Positions 1-7,536 of a stretch of DNA of 46,635 nt are shown piece after piece. This stretch comes from Chitinophagaceae bacterium UBA4407 (GTDB lineage Bacteria; Bacteroidota; Bacteroidia; Chitinophagales; Chitinophagaceae). Position numbers and translations under genes: made by a program. The notes beneath the pieces were generated by a model that saw nothing but the letters and a program-made list of their open reading frames with translations, did no database searches and was not told the DNA's origin. The stretch's first letter is position 1. Each line of letters starts with the position of its first letter. The stretch covers positions 1 to 46,635 of the forward strand of contig DGQT01000111.1 in assembly GCA_002390845.1 (NCBI GenBank). The letters run 5' to 3'.

Positions 1-42
1 GATAAGATCATCCGTTTTGCAAAAGTGGTTACTGGAAAATAA
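1..42 (+). CDS. grpE: GrpE nucleotide-exchange factor, C-terminal end only
   Basis: The first 42 bases read in frame 1 as DKIIRFAKVVTGK followed by TAA. This matches the usual end of GrpE (an IRxAKVxVG strand), the nucleotide-exchange factor for DnaK. The rest lies outside the window. The position 87 bases upstream of dnaJ on the same strand fits the common grpE-dnaJ operon order. Thirteen residues are too few for certainty; the neighbour carries much of the weight. Confidence 0.7.
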   Translation, partial: DKIIRFAKVVTGK

Positions 43-129
43 AGCATTTATGCACTCAAACCGTATGCTGCAGGCCGGTTTGAACAGTTGGTGAGCCTGT
101 AGTATTTAGCAAAAAACGTTTAGCCCATT

Positions 130-1296
130 ATGGCAAAAAGAGATTATTACGAAATTTTAGGCGTAAGCAAAACCAGTACCGCCGATGAGATAAAAAAAGC
201 TTATCGTAAAGTGGCAATGCAGTTTCACCCCGACCGCAACCCTGGCGATAAATCTGCAGAAGATAAATTTAAAGAGGCAGCAGAAGCATACGAAGTACTA
301 AGCGATGCTGATAAGCGTGCTAAATACGACAAGTTCGGGCACCAGGCCTTTAGTGCAGGAGCAGGTGGTGGTTTTCACCCCGGCAACGGAAATATGGAAG
401 ATATTTTTAGCCAGTTCGGTGATATTTTCGGCGATGATGTTTTTGGTAATTTCTTTGGTGGCGGCGGCAGAAGAAGCAGCGGTGGCGGGGGAAGGGCTCG
501 TGGTACCCGTGGCAGCAACCTTCGGGTAAAATTAAAGCTCAGTTTCGAAGAAGCAGCTAAAGGTGTAAGTAAAACAATTAAGGTAAAAAAATATGTAGGT
601 TGTACCACCTGCGGTGGTAGTGGCGCAAAAGACAAAGGCAGTGTTCAAACCTGCGGTACCTGCGGCGGCAGCGGCCAGGTTCGAAAAGTTACCAATACTT
701 TTCTTGGTCAAATGCAAACGGTTACTACCTGCCCAACCTGTAATGGCGAAGGCACTACAATTACTGCAAAATGTGGTGCATGTAAAGGCGAAGGAAGAGT
801 GTATGGCGAGGAAATGGTAACAGTTGATATTCCCGCAGGCGTGCAAGAGGGCATGCAGTTGAGTTTAAGCGGCAAAGGTAATGCGGGTGAGCGTGGCGGT
901 GCCCCCGGCGACCTGATTATTTTGATTGAAGAAGAAGCGCATAAGGAATTGCAGCGCGACGGATTGAATGTTGCTTTTGAATTGCATATTTCATTTCCCG
1001 ATGCTGCTTTTGGAACCAATGTGGAAGTGCCTACCATTGATGGCCGAGCCAAAATTAAGATTCCGCCAGGCACACAAAGCGGTAAAATCTTCAGGTTAAA
1101 AGGAAAGGGATTTCCCGATGTAAACGGCTATGCTAAAGGCGATCAGTTGATTCATGTAAATGTGTGGACACCCCAAAACCTTACCCATGAAGAAAAAGAA
1201 GCGCTTGAAAAATTAAACGTAAGTGCCAACTTTAAACCACAACCCGGCAAGAGCGATAAAAGTTTCTTCGACAGGGTTAAAGAAGTATTTAACTGA
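130..1296 (+). CDS. dnaJ: Chaperone DnaJ (Hsp40), full length
   Basis: Cytosolic co-chaperone that stimulates DnaK ATPase and delivers unfolded clients. The 388-residue protein has all parts of a type I DnaJ: J domain (about 1-70) with the HPD motif at 33-35, a Gly/Phe-rich linker (about 75-125), and a zinc-finger domain with four CxxCxGxG-type repeats (CTTCGGSG, CGTCGGSG, CPTCNGEG, CGACKGEG, about 155-225). Beta-sandwich client-binding domains follow. Start ATG at 130 gives the expected MAKRDYYEILGV. The stop is followed by a hairpin terminator, so with the upstream grpE end it closes the operon. Nothing unusual. Confidence 0.97.
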   Translation: MAKRDYYEILGVSKTSTADEIKKAYRKVAMQFHPDRNPGDKSAEDKFKEAAEAYEVLSDADKRAKYDKFGHQAFSAGAGGGFHPGNGNMEDIFSQFGDIFGDDVFGNFFGGGGRRSSGGGGRARGTRGSNLRVKLKLSFEEAAKGVSKTIKVKKYVGCTTCGGSGAKDKGSVQTCGTCGGSGQVRKVTNTFLGQMQTVTTCPTCNGEGTTITAKCGACKGEGRVYGEEMVTVDIPAGVQEGMQLSLSGKGNAGERGGAPGDLIILIEEEAHKELQRDGLNVAFELHISFPDAAFGTNVEVPTIDGRAKIKIPPGTQSGKIFRLKGKGFPDVNGYAKGDQLIHVNVWTPQNLTHEEKEALEKLNVSANFKPQPGKSDKSFFDRVKEVFN

Positions 1297-1316
1297 TCTG
1301 AATTTTATTATAAACT

Positions 1317-1348
1317 CAAATCCCGCTTCGGTGGGATTTGTTATTTTA
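1317..1348 (+). terminator. Rho-independent terminator after dnaJ
   Basis: CAAATCCC (1317-1324) pairs perfectly with GGGATTTG (1333-1340) around a cttcgg-containing loop, then a T-rich tail. It starts 20 bases after the dnaJ stop. Confidence 0.75.
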
Positions 1349-1551
1349 TGAGCCAGGCTTTAGTAATTCTATGAAGCAACTGTTGCGTCGCACACTTTTA
1401 CGTTCGGATTAAAAAGCATCAAGCCACGAGCCATGAGCCACGAGCTATGAGCAAAATACAATAGCTCATGGCCCGCAGCCCAAAGCTCAAAGCTGTTCCT
1501 TAGTACAAGAGCGCGACGCAAGGAACGATTATCAGGTATTCACAGTTGGGT
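1348..1551. repeat. Inverted-arm intergenic element a (complete)
   Basis: Left arm core GTTGCGTCGCACACTTTTACG at 1382-1402, preceded by outer sequence ATGAGCCAGGC (1348-1358). Right arm core GTACAAGAGCGCGACGCAA at 1503-1521, followed by GGAACGAT. The interior (1403-1502) holds its own nested palindrome: GCCATGAGC (1430-1438) with GCTCATGGC (1464-1472), and GAGCTAT (1442-1448) with ATAGCTC (1461-1467). The outer flanks suggest the whole element is in reverse orientation compared with elements o, s and t. Confidence 0.8.
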
Positions 1552-1604
1552 ACAAAAAAAATTGATTTTAAATTTTGGCTGTATAAAATTTAGCCCGTTT
1601 CTGT

Positions 1605-1612
1605 TACCTTTG
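1605..1612 (+). promoter_or_regulatory. Bacteroidota -7 box, candidate atpG promoter
   Basis: TACCTTTG fits the TAnnTTTG -7 consensus of Bacteroidota sigma factors. It lies 76 bases before the atpG ATG. I see no TTTG -33 box at proper spacing. Confidence 0.5.
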
Positions 1613-1687
1613 CGCCCGACAGAAAATCACAGGCTTTGAATCCCATAATAAAAAAACTTCGAGCCTGAAACCTGAAACATATAAACT

Positions 1688-2569
1688 ATGGCCGGTCAGT
1701 TAAAAGAAGTACGTAACCGTATTAAATCTGTACAAAGTACCCAGCAGATAACAAAAGCAATGAAGATGGTAAGTGCCGCAAAACTCCGCCGTGCACAGGA
1801 TGCCATTATTCAAATGAGGCCTTATGCAAAAAAACTGCAGGAAATGCTGAGTAATATTGTAAGCAATGCCGATGGCGATATCAGCATAAAACTTGCCGAT
1901 GAACGCCCGGTGGAAAATATTTTACTGATTGTAATTACCAGCGACAGGGGCCTGGCTGGTGCCTATAATGCCAATATTATTAAAATGGCAAAACAAACTA
2001 TTGCAGAGAAATACAGCATACAATTTAAGAAGGGAAATGTAGCCATTTGGAACATTGGCAAAAAGGGATATGAAAGCCTTTCTAAAAGCGGGTACAAAAC
2101 AAGCGCAACTTACAAGGATTTGTTTCTTGACCTGAGATTTGAAAATGTTCAGGCCGCGGCACAGGCAGCAATGAAAGCATTTGAAAATAAAGAATTCGAT
2201 GCTGTTGAAATAGTTTACAGTGAATTTAAAAATGCCGCTACACAAGCTTTTCATAGTGAAGCATTTTTACCCATTCCTAAAATACAGAAGATAGAAGGCG
2301 CTAAAAAAGCCGACTTTATTTTCGAACCTGCCAAAGAAGAACTGATCGCTGAACTGATGCCTAAAATCCTGAACACCCAATTATACAAAGCTGTACTTGA
2401 TGCAAACGCAAGCGAACACGGAGCCCGTATGACGGCGATGGACAAAGCCAGCGAAAACGCCAATGAGTTATTGAAATCATTAAAAATATCTTACAACCGT
2501 GCTCGCCAGGCCGCTATTACAACTGAACTTACAGAGATAGTAAGTGGCGCTGCAGCATTACAAGGTTAA
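1688..2569 (+). CDS. atpG: F1-ATPase gamma subunit
   Basis: Central rotor stalk of the F1 ATP synthase. The 293-residue protein starts MAGQLKEVRNRIKSVQSTQQITKAMKMVSAAKLRRAQ, the conserved N-terminal rotor helix, and ends with the paired helix (DKASENANELLKSL...RQAAITTELTEIVSGAAAL) characteristic of AtpG. The length is normal. What is odd is the setting: atpA should normally lie directly upstream and atpD/atpC downstream or elsewhere, but here dnaJ and a repeat element precede it and scpB follows. The gene seems to be transcribed alone from the box at 1605-1612. Confidence 0.96.
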   Translation: MAGQLKEVRNRIKSVQSTQQITKAMKMVSAAKLRRAQDAIIQMRPYAKKLQEMLSNIVSNADGDISIKLADERPVENILLIVITSDRGLAGAYNANIIKMAKQTIAEKYSIQFKKGNVAIWNIGKKGYESLSKSGYKTSATYKDLFLDLRFENVQAAAQAAMKAFENKEFDAVEIVYSEFKNAATQAFHSEAFLPIPKIQKIEGAKKADFIFEPAKEELIAELMPKILNTQLYKAVLDANASEHGARMTAMDKASENANELLKSLKISYNRARQAAITTELTEIVSGAAALQG

Positions 2570-2573
2570 TTGT

Positions 2574-2663
2574 ATGATTTGAAAATTTAAAAATTTGAAA
2601 ATGAAACAATCATTGTTTCTTGTCATTTTCAAATAGACTTATTTTCAAATTTTCAAATTCATA
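2574..2663. repeat. AT-rich long palindrome between atpG and scpB
   Basis: The intergenic space is almost entirely self-complementary. The centre is GAAACAAT (2603-2610), one base, ATTGTTTC (2612-2619). Flanking arms rich in atttgaaaat on the left pair with attttcaaat on the right. It could act as a weak terminator for atpG or be a repeat; it has no clean T tract. Confidence 0.55.
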
Positions 2664-2665
2664 AC

Positions 2666-3421
2666 ATGGAACTTTCTACCATTATACCACATATAGAAGC
2701 GCTGATCTTTGCCAGTGAAAAACCATTGACAAGTTTAGAGATTGTTGAGTTGATCAACAATGCTTTTGGGTTTATGGAAGAGCGTATTTCGCTTGACCAG
2801 GTGCAAAGCTGCATTGAAGGTATCCGCGAAAAATACCAAAGCGAATTTTATCCTTTTGAAGTTCGGGAAAGTGGCGGCGGCTGGCAATTTCTTACCAAGG
2901 TGGAATTTCATAAAACACTGGCACAATTAAATGGTGAACGCTTTCTGAAACGCTTATCCAATGCGGCTTTGGAAACGCTGGCCATCATAGCCTATAAACA
3001 GCCAATTACTAAAGGAGAAATAGAAAGTATTCGTGGGGTAAACAGCGATTACAGTATTCAAAAGTTGTTGGAAAAAGAGCTTATCATCATTACAGGTCGT
3101 AGTGAGGGTTTGCCGGGCAAGCCATTGATCTATGCCACTTCTAAAAACTTTATGGATTATTTCGGCATCAACTCTGCTGCAGATCTTCCAAAAATAAGAG
3201 AAGTTCTGGCTGAACAAATGATTGAACCAACCATTATCAATCCCAATCATTTTACAACTTCTATGCAGGAACAGGCTGAAGATGCATTGCTTGTTGTAGA
3301 CGCCAACGGCGATTTAATTGTTCATCCCGATATTATTACAGAAATACCTGACGAGCCCGGAACAACAGGAGATTCCGGTAACGAACAAACAAATGACGAA
3401 AGTGAATCGGCACCGGAATAA
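2666..3421 (+). CDS. scpB: Segregation and condensation protein B
   Basis: Subunit of the bacterial SMC-ScpA-ScpB condensin that organises and segregates chromosomes. The 251-residue protein has tandem winged-helix domains: IPHIEALIFASEKPLTSLEI near residue 10 and ALETLAIIAYKQPITKGEIESIRGV around 105-125, the ScpB hallmark. The TGRSEGLPGKPLIYATSKNFMDYFGI segment is also typical. The C-terminal 60 residues are acidic and rich in T, G, N and E, probably disordered. ScpA is not in the window. The gene ends just before a strong terminator. Confidence 0.93.
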   Translation: MELSTIIPHIEALIFASEKPLTSLEIVELINNAFGFMEERISLDQVQSCIEGIREKYQSEFYPFEVRESGGGWQFLTKVEFHKTLAQLNGERFLKRLSNAALETLAIIAYKQPITKGEIESIRGVNSDYSIQKLLEKELIIITGRSEGLPGKPLIYATSKNFMDYFGINSAADLPKIREVLAEQMIEPTIINPNHFTTSMQEQAEDALLVVDANGDLIVHPDIITEIPDEPGTTGDSGNEQTNDESESAPE

Positions 3422-3431
3422 ATAGTTTATT

Positions 3432-3460
3432 AAAGCCCTTAACAAGGGCTTTATTTTTTA
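3432..3460 (+). terminator. Rho-independent terminator after scpB
   Basis: AAAGCCCTT (3432-3440) and AAGGGCTTT (3444-3452) form a short-loop stem followed by ATTTTTTA. It begins 11 bases after the scpB stop. Confidence 0.8.
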
Positions 3461-3487
3461 TCAGCCTTTTATAATCATCTCATATCG

Positions 3488-3495
3488 TATCTTCG
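3488..3495 (+). promoter_or_regulatory. -7 box directly at the lysA start
   Basis: TATCTTCG (TAnnTTTG with one change) ends six bases before the lysA ATG at 3501. If used, transcription would begin at or next to the start codon, giving a leaderless or nearly leaderless mRNA. Confidence 0.45.
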
Positions 3496-3500
3496 AAATT

Positions 3501-4715
3501 ATGCAGCAGCAACTATCTAAAGAACAATTAATCAGTATCGCCAATGAATATGGCAGCCCCGTGTATGTTTATCACGCTGAAAAAATTGAAGAACAGCTTA
3601 ATAAACTAAAGAATGCTTTTGCAAATTCCAATGCAAAATTCTTTTATGCCTGTAAGTCACTTACCAATATTAACATACTTAAGTTAATGCGTCAGTATGG
3701 TGCCAACCTCGATTGTGTAAGCATTAATGAAGTAAAGCTTGGCTTACAGGCAGGTTTTGAACCCAACCAGATTTTATTCACGCCTAACTGTGTTGACTTT
3801 GAAGAAATAGAAGCAGGCAAAGCGCTTGGCGTTCACCTTAATATTGATAATATTTCTATCCTTGAACAGTTCGGTAACAGGTTTGGAAATACTTACCCGG
3901 TCTGCATCAGGCTAAACCCGCACATCATGGCAGGGGGAAATTTTAAAATTTCTACCGGGCATATTGATAGTAAGTTTGGCATTTCTATTCACCAGGTGCG
4001 GCATATAGAAAGAGTGGTAAAAACCACCGGTCTTCATGTAGCTGGGCTGCACATGCATACCGGCAGCGAGATAAAAGATGTAAATGTTTTTCTGCAAGGT
4101 TTGGAAGTTATGTTCGAAATGGCCCGCCATTTTCCAAAGCTCGAATTTATTGATCTTGGCAGTGGTTTCAAAGTGCCGTATTCCGATGAGGATTACGCCA
4201 CCGATGTTAACATGCTCGGTAAAAAAGTAGCGGAAGCATTCGTTGAATATGAAAAAGAGAATGGCAGAAAATTAGAAGTGTGGTTCGAGCCAGGTAAATA
4301 TCTTGTAAGCGAATCGGGTTATTTTGTGGTAAAGGCAAATGTGATCAAACAAACTACGGCTACCGTTTTTGTAGGCGTAAACAGTGGCTTTAATCATTTA
4401 ATCAGGCCCATGTTTTACGAAGCCTACCATCGCATTGAAAACATCAGCAACCCAAATGGCCCGGAACGTATTTATACCGTTGTGGGCAATATCTGCGAGA
4501 CCGATACTTTTGCCTGGGATCGGAAAATAAACGAAGTACGTGAAGGCGATTATCTCGTTTTTTATAATGCGGGTGCGTATGGTTTTGAAATGAGCAGTAA
4601 TTTCAACAGCCGCCTGAAACCCGCAGAAATACTGGTAAAAGATGGCAAAACGTATTTAATAAGAAAGCGTGATGTATTCGAAGATTTGTTGCGCAACCAG
4701 GTGGAAGTTTTATAG
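3501..4715 (+). CDS. lysA: Diaminopimelate decarboxylase
   Basis: PLP-dependent, fold-type III enzyme that decarboxylates meso-diaminopimelate to L-lysine, the last step of lysine synthesis. In the 404 residues I see the PLP lysine (YACKSLTN, Lys52), the barrel motif LHMHTGSEI near 183, DLGSGFKVPY, EPGKYLV (phosphate/substrate region), and the C-terminal CETDTFAWD and NAGAYGFEMSSNFNSR motifs that contribute the second active-site half in the dimer. Length is normal for LysA. Carboxynorspermidine decarboxylase is the related alternative, but the EPG and CESxD-type motifs favour LysA. The aspartate kinase of the same pathway lies 39 kb away. Confidence 0.92.
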   Translation: MQQQLSKEQLISIANEYGSPVYVYHAEKIEEQLNKLKNAFANSNAKFFYACKSLTNINILKLMRQYGANLDCVSINEVKLGLQAGFEPNQILFTPNCVDFEEIEAGKALGVHLNIDNISILEQFGNRFGNTYPVCIRLNPHIMAGGNFKISTGHIDSKFGISIHQVRHIERVVKTTGLHVAGLHMHTGSEIKDVNVFLQGLEVMFEMARHFPKLEFIDLGSGFKVPYSDEDYATDVNMLGKKVAEAFVEYEKENGRKLEVWFEPGKYLVSESGYFVVKANVIKQTTATVFVGVNSGFNHLIRPMFYEAYHRIENISNPNGPERIYTVVGNICETDTFAWDRKINEVREGDYLVFYNAGAYGFEMSSNFNSRLKPAEILVKDGKTYLIRKRDVFEDLLRNQVEVL

Positions 4716-4745
4716 TTGGGGGTTGAGTGAAGCTGAAATAATTAT

Positions 4746-4800
4746 TAGCCCAGCATTGGTTTTTAAAGCATCTTTTCTTGCGTCGCACTCTTGTACTGCA
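4746..4800 (+). repeat. Solo left arm b
   Basis: Core CTTGCGTCGCACTCTTGTAC at 4777-4796, preceded by AGCCCAGC and GCATCTT outer sequence. Continues TGCAGAATAT, shared with solo arm f. No right arm nearby. Confidence 0.75.
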
Positions 4801-4892
4801 GAATATGAATGAACAAAATCGAAGATCGAAGTAGAATTTTTTTACTTCAAATAATTAAGATAAAGCAATTCTAAGTTTTGTAAATTTCCATT

Positions 4893-5858
4893 GTGAAAAT
4901 TAAAAAGCTACATATACAGAATTATAAATCATTGGTTGACCTTGAAATCATTGAGCCCAATCCATTTACTGTTTTTGCCGGGCCAAATGGAGCGGGAAAG
5001 AGTAATATTTTTGAAGCGTTAGAGTTTATACACAATTTTTATATTTTAGGATTTGAATTTACTCAAAGAATGTTTGGTTCTATTGATACTTTAAAATCCT
5101 ATCGTTCTGAAAAAAATACATTACAATTTGAAATACAATTTAATAATGATTCAATAAGAGGAACTGGAGATTATAATACAAATGAGGAAACACCTTATAG
5201 CATATTAGAAGAAGGTGAAAAGGACGATAAGGATATATATGAATACAGAGTTGGTTATTCTCGTTTATTTATTAATAAGGAATCGGAAAGAACTTCTGTT
5301 TCATCTTTAGACCTTGATTTTAATGCATCTAATTTAGAATCTGCTCTAAAAAAAGTATTAAAAAAAGAAAGTGCTCATGAGTTCATTGAATGGGTTAGAT
5401 TATTTGTTCCCGGTTTAGAAAATATTCAGGTCAATTATGATAATATTGGCGGAACCGACACTTTATTAATATTTGAAAAAGCATCTAATAAGCCATTTCC
5501 TAAAAGTCTTATCTCTGATGGTACATACAACATTTTATCATTACTTACAGCAGTCTATCAATCTGAAAAACCTCAATTCCTATGCATAGAAGAACCCGAG
5601 AACGGTTTAAACCCTTATGTAATAAGAACGCTTGTAGATTTTTTCAGGAAACAGTGTGCAGAAAAAGGCCATTACATTTGGCTGAATACCCATTCACAAA
5701 CATTAGTAAAATACCTGCAGCCGGAAGAGCTTATTTTAGTTGATAAGATAGACGGCGAAACACATATCAAACAATTTCCAAAAGATTATAACCTTCACGG
5801 TTTAGAATTGGATGAAGCATGGTTAAGCAACGCCCTTGGAGGTGGTGTTCCGTGGTAA
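4893..5858 (+). CDS. AAA family ATPase of the RecF/SMC/OLD type
   Basis: ABC-type (SMC-like) ATPase domain of 321 residues. Walker A GPNGAGKS at 30-37 follows an IQNYKSLVDLEI strand, the usual N-terminus of AAA_21/OLD-class ATPases. Walker B is LCIEEPENGLNP (about 229-240), and a switch histidine lies in NTHSQTLV (about 265). Unlike OLD nucleases it stops before any Toprim domain; the next gene, overlapping it, supplies one. The start is GTG at 4893. The gene pair is more AT-rich in feel than its neighbours and sits between lysA and an mlaF-like gene. Function is unknown; the arrangement resembles two-component anti-phage ATPase/nuclease modules such as PARIS (AriA/AriB), but I cannot assign it to a named system. 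Confidence 0.85.
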   Translation: MKIKKLHIQNYKSLVDLEIIEPNPFTVFAGPNGAGKSNIFEALEFIHNFYILGFEFTQRMFGSIDTLKSYRSEKNTLQFEIQFNNDSIRGTGDYNTNEETPYSILEEGEKDDKDIYEYRVGYSRLFINKESERTSVSSLDLDFNASNLESALKKVLKKESAHEFIEWVRLFVPGLENIQVNYDNIGGTDTLLIFEKASNKPFPKSLISDGTYNILSLLTAVYQSEKPQFLCIEEPENGLNPYVIRTLVDFFRKQCAEKGHYIWLNTHSQTLVKYLQPEELILVDKIDGETHIKQFPKDYNLHGLELDEAWLSNALGGGVPW

Positions 5859-6466
5859 CAGTTGGTTTTATTGCAGAAGGCGACAGCGAAACAATCCTGT
5901 TAAAGGATGATTCGTTTACCAACTTTCTCGCATCACTGAATATTTCATGTAATAAAGACCTTGTAATAAATGCACAAGGGAAAAATAATTTATACAATCC
6001 AAATGCTGACTTTAATACCATCGAACGAAAGGTAAACGGATGGATACAATTACTTCAGGATAAAGGGGCAGGCATCATAATTTTCCTGATAGATTTTGAT
6101 AACAGCGACCCTTGCTTCACTCAATTCAAATCAAAAATTTTTCATACCAAAGACAACCACATCGTAATAGCAAAACAAGCTTTGGAAGCATGGTATCTTG
6201 CAGATCATAAATCGCTTTCTAATTACCTGCAAAAGAAGATTAATGAAATACTTCAACCTGAATCTTTTCTTGTTCCTTTTGATGAAATAAAAGCACTAAA
6301 ACTCCAATACCAGCAAAGGGGAATTTCTGATAAAAAATTTCTTACAAAAGATATGATCAAATCCGGATTTAGCTTGGCAAATGCAGCATCACATTCTGAA
6401 TGCCCTTCTGCATTATATTTTTACACTAAATTGAAATCGCTAAATCCGGCTAATACAAATTTCTAA
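5852..6466 (+). CDS. Toprim/DUF4276-like putative nuclease partner of the ATPase
   Basis: The 204-residue protein (from GTG 5852) looks like a stand-alone Toprim-fold domain: GFIAEGDSE (Glu9, Glu13) matches the first acidic loop, FLIDFDNSD (Asp81, Asp83) the DxD motif, and KQALEAWYLAD (about 109-118) the segment typical of DUF4276-type proteins. An upstream ATG at 5819 is in frame, but GTG 5852 is preceded by GGAGG (5838-5842), overlaps the ATPase stop as GTGGTAA and gives the normal N-terminus, so I prefer it. Overlap implies translational coupling and a physical partnership with the ATPase. A nuclease or topoisomerase-like role is inferred only from motifs. Confidence 0.7.
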   Translation: MVTVGFIAEGDSETILLKDDSFTNFLASLNISCNKDLVINAQGKNNLYNPNADFNTIERKVNGWIQLLQDKGAGIIIFLIDFDNSDPCFTQFKSKIFHTKDNHIVIAKQALEAWYLADHKSLSNYLQKKINEILQPESFLVPFDEIKALKLQYQQRGISDKKFLTKDMIKSGFSLANAASHSECPSALYFYTKLKSLNPANTNF

Positions 6467-6487
6467 TTCAATTAACTTGCAGTCAGC

Positions 6488-7339
6488 ATGCTCGAAATAA
6501 AAAACATAAAAAAATCTTTTGGCGACAGAGTAATTCTCGATGGCATCAGTGCTGTAATGGAAGCAGGTAAATGCAACCTCATTATAGGTTCCAGCGGTAG
6601 CGGAAAAACTGTGCTCACAAAATGTATGGTCGGTCTTTTTAAACCAGACGAAGGTGAAATTACCTACGGCGACGAGAACATGCTTGCCATGAATGATGAT
6701 CAACGAAAAATGTTGCGCCAGCAAATAGGCATGCTGTTCCAGGGTTCAGCTTTGTTCGATTCTATGACTGTAGAACAAAACGTAATGTTCCCCCTCGAAA
6801 TGTTTTCTGCAATGAGTTATTCCGATAGAAAAAGACGTGCAAATGAAGTACTCGACCGCGTAGAGCTGAAAGATGCCCACAATAAATACCCCGCAGAAAT
6901 AAGTGGCGGTATGAAAAAACGCGTAGGTATCGCAAGAGCTATTGTACTAAATCCAAAATACCTGTTTTGCGACGAACCTAACTCTGGTCTCGACCCGCAA
7001 ACCTCACTGGTAATTGATAAGTTAATTAAAGAACTCACTAAAGAATTCAACACAACCACTATTGTTGTAACACACGATATGAACAGCGTAATGGAAATTG
7101 GCGATCATATTATTTACTTATACGAAGGAAAAAAAGAGTGGGAGGGAACCAACAAAGAAATTATTTTCAATAACAGCGAGAAGCTGAACAAATTCATTTT
7201 TGCTTCAGAGTTTTTACAAGATGCAAAAGACATGCGCATGTTGGAAATGAAAGGCAAAATCTCCAACGACAGAAACATGGATGATCTCTTAAATATGTCT
7301 GCAGCATTAGATGAAGATATTACCTACACACCTGAATAA
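6488..7339 (+). CDS. ABC transporter ATP-binding protein, MlaF-like
   Basis: ATPase subunit resembling MlaF/Ttg2A of the Mla phospholipid transport system at the inner membrane. The 283 residues contain Walker A GSSGSGKT (about 35-42), Q-loop region LFQGSALFDSMTVEQNV, signature SGGMKKRVGIARAI, Walker B YLFCDEPNSGLDP and the H-loop VVTHDM. The MTVxxNV...PLE wording after the Q-loop is MlaF-like. The permease MlaE is normally adjacent; here the ATPase/Toprim pair lies immediately upstream (21 bases) and no permease is in the window. The last ~45 residues extend beyond a minimal ABC domain. Confidence 0.85.
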   Translation: MLEIKNIKKSFGDRVILDGISAVMEAGKCNLIIGSSGSGKTVLTKCMVGLFKPDEGEITYGDENMLAMNDDQRKMLRQQIGMLFQGSALFDSMTVEQNVMFPLEMFSAMSYSDRKRRANEVLDRVELKDAHNKYPAEISGGMKKRVGIARAIVLNPKYLFCDEPNSGLDPQTSLVIDKLIKELTKEFNTTTIVVTHDMNSVMEIGDHIIYLYEGKKEWEGTNKEIIFNNSEKLNKFIFASEFLQDAKDMRMLEMKGKISNDRNMDDLLNMSAALDEDITYTPE

Positions 7340-7390
7340 AAATTTATACAAAAGCGTAAGAATTTTTTGTACCCAACAGTAAATCTTTGT

Positions 7391-7527
7391 TGACCGTTCC
7401 TTGCGTCGCACTCTTCGACTGTTGATTCTTCGGTCGACAGTTGACCGTCGAATGTTGACCAATGTTCCAACCTCACAAGTGTGCGACGCAACTAAAGCCT
7501 CATTCATTTTCTCAAGCCCGGCTCATA
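7391..7527. repeat. Inverted-arm intergenic element c (complete)
   Basis: Left core CTTGCGTCGCACTCTT (7400-7415), right core ACAAGTGTGCGACGCAAC (7475-7492), right end GCCCGGCTCAT (7516-7526). The interior is full of GTTGAC/GTCGAC words, including the near-palindrome GGTCGACAGTTGACC. Confidence 0.8.
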
Positions 7528-7536
7528 AAAATCTTC

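Noticed and set aside
375..1073. Long antisense open frames within dnaJ (and similar ones within fabD, helicase, malQ, sucA)
   Set aside because: They lie opposite clearly conserved genes and have low-complexity or unprotein-like composition.
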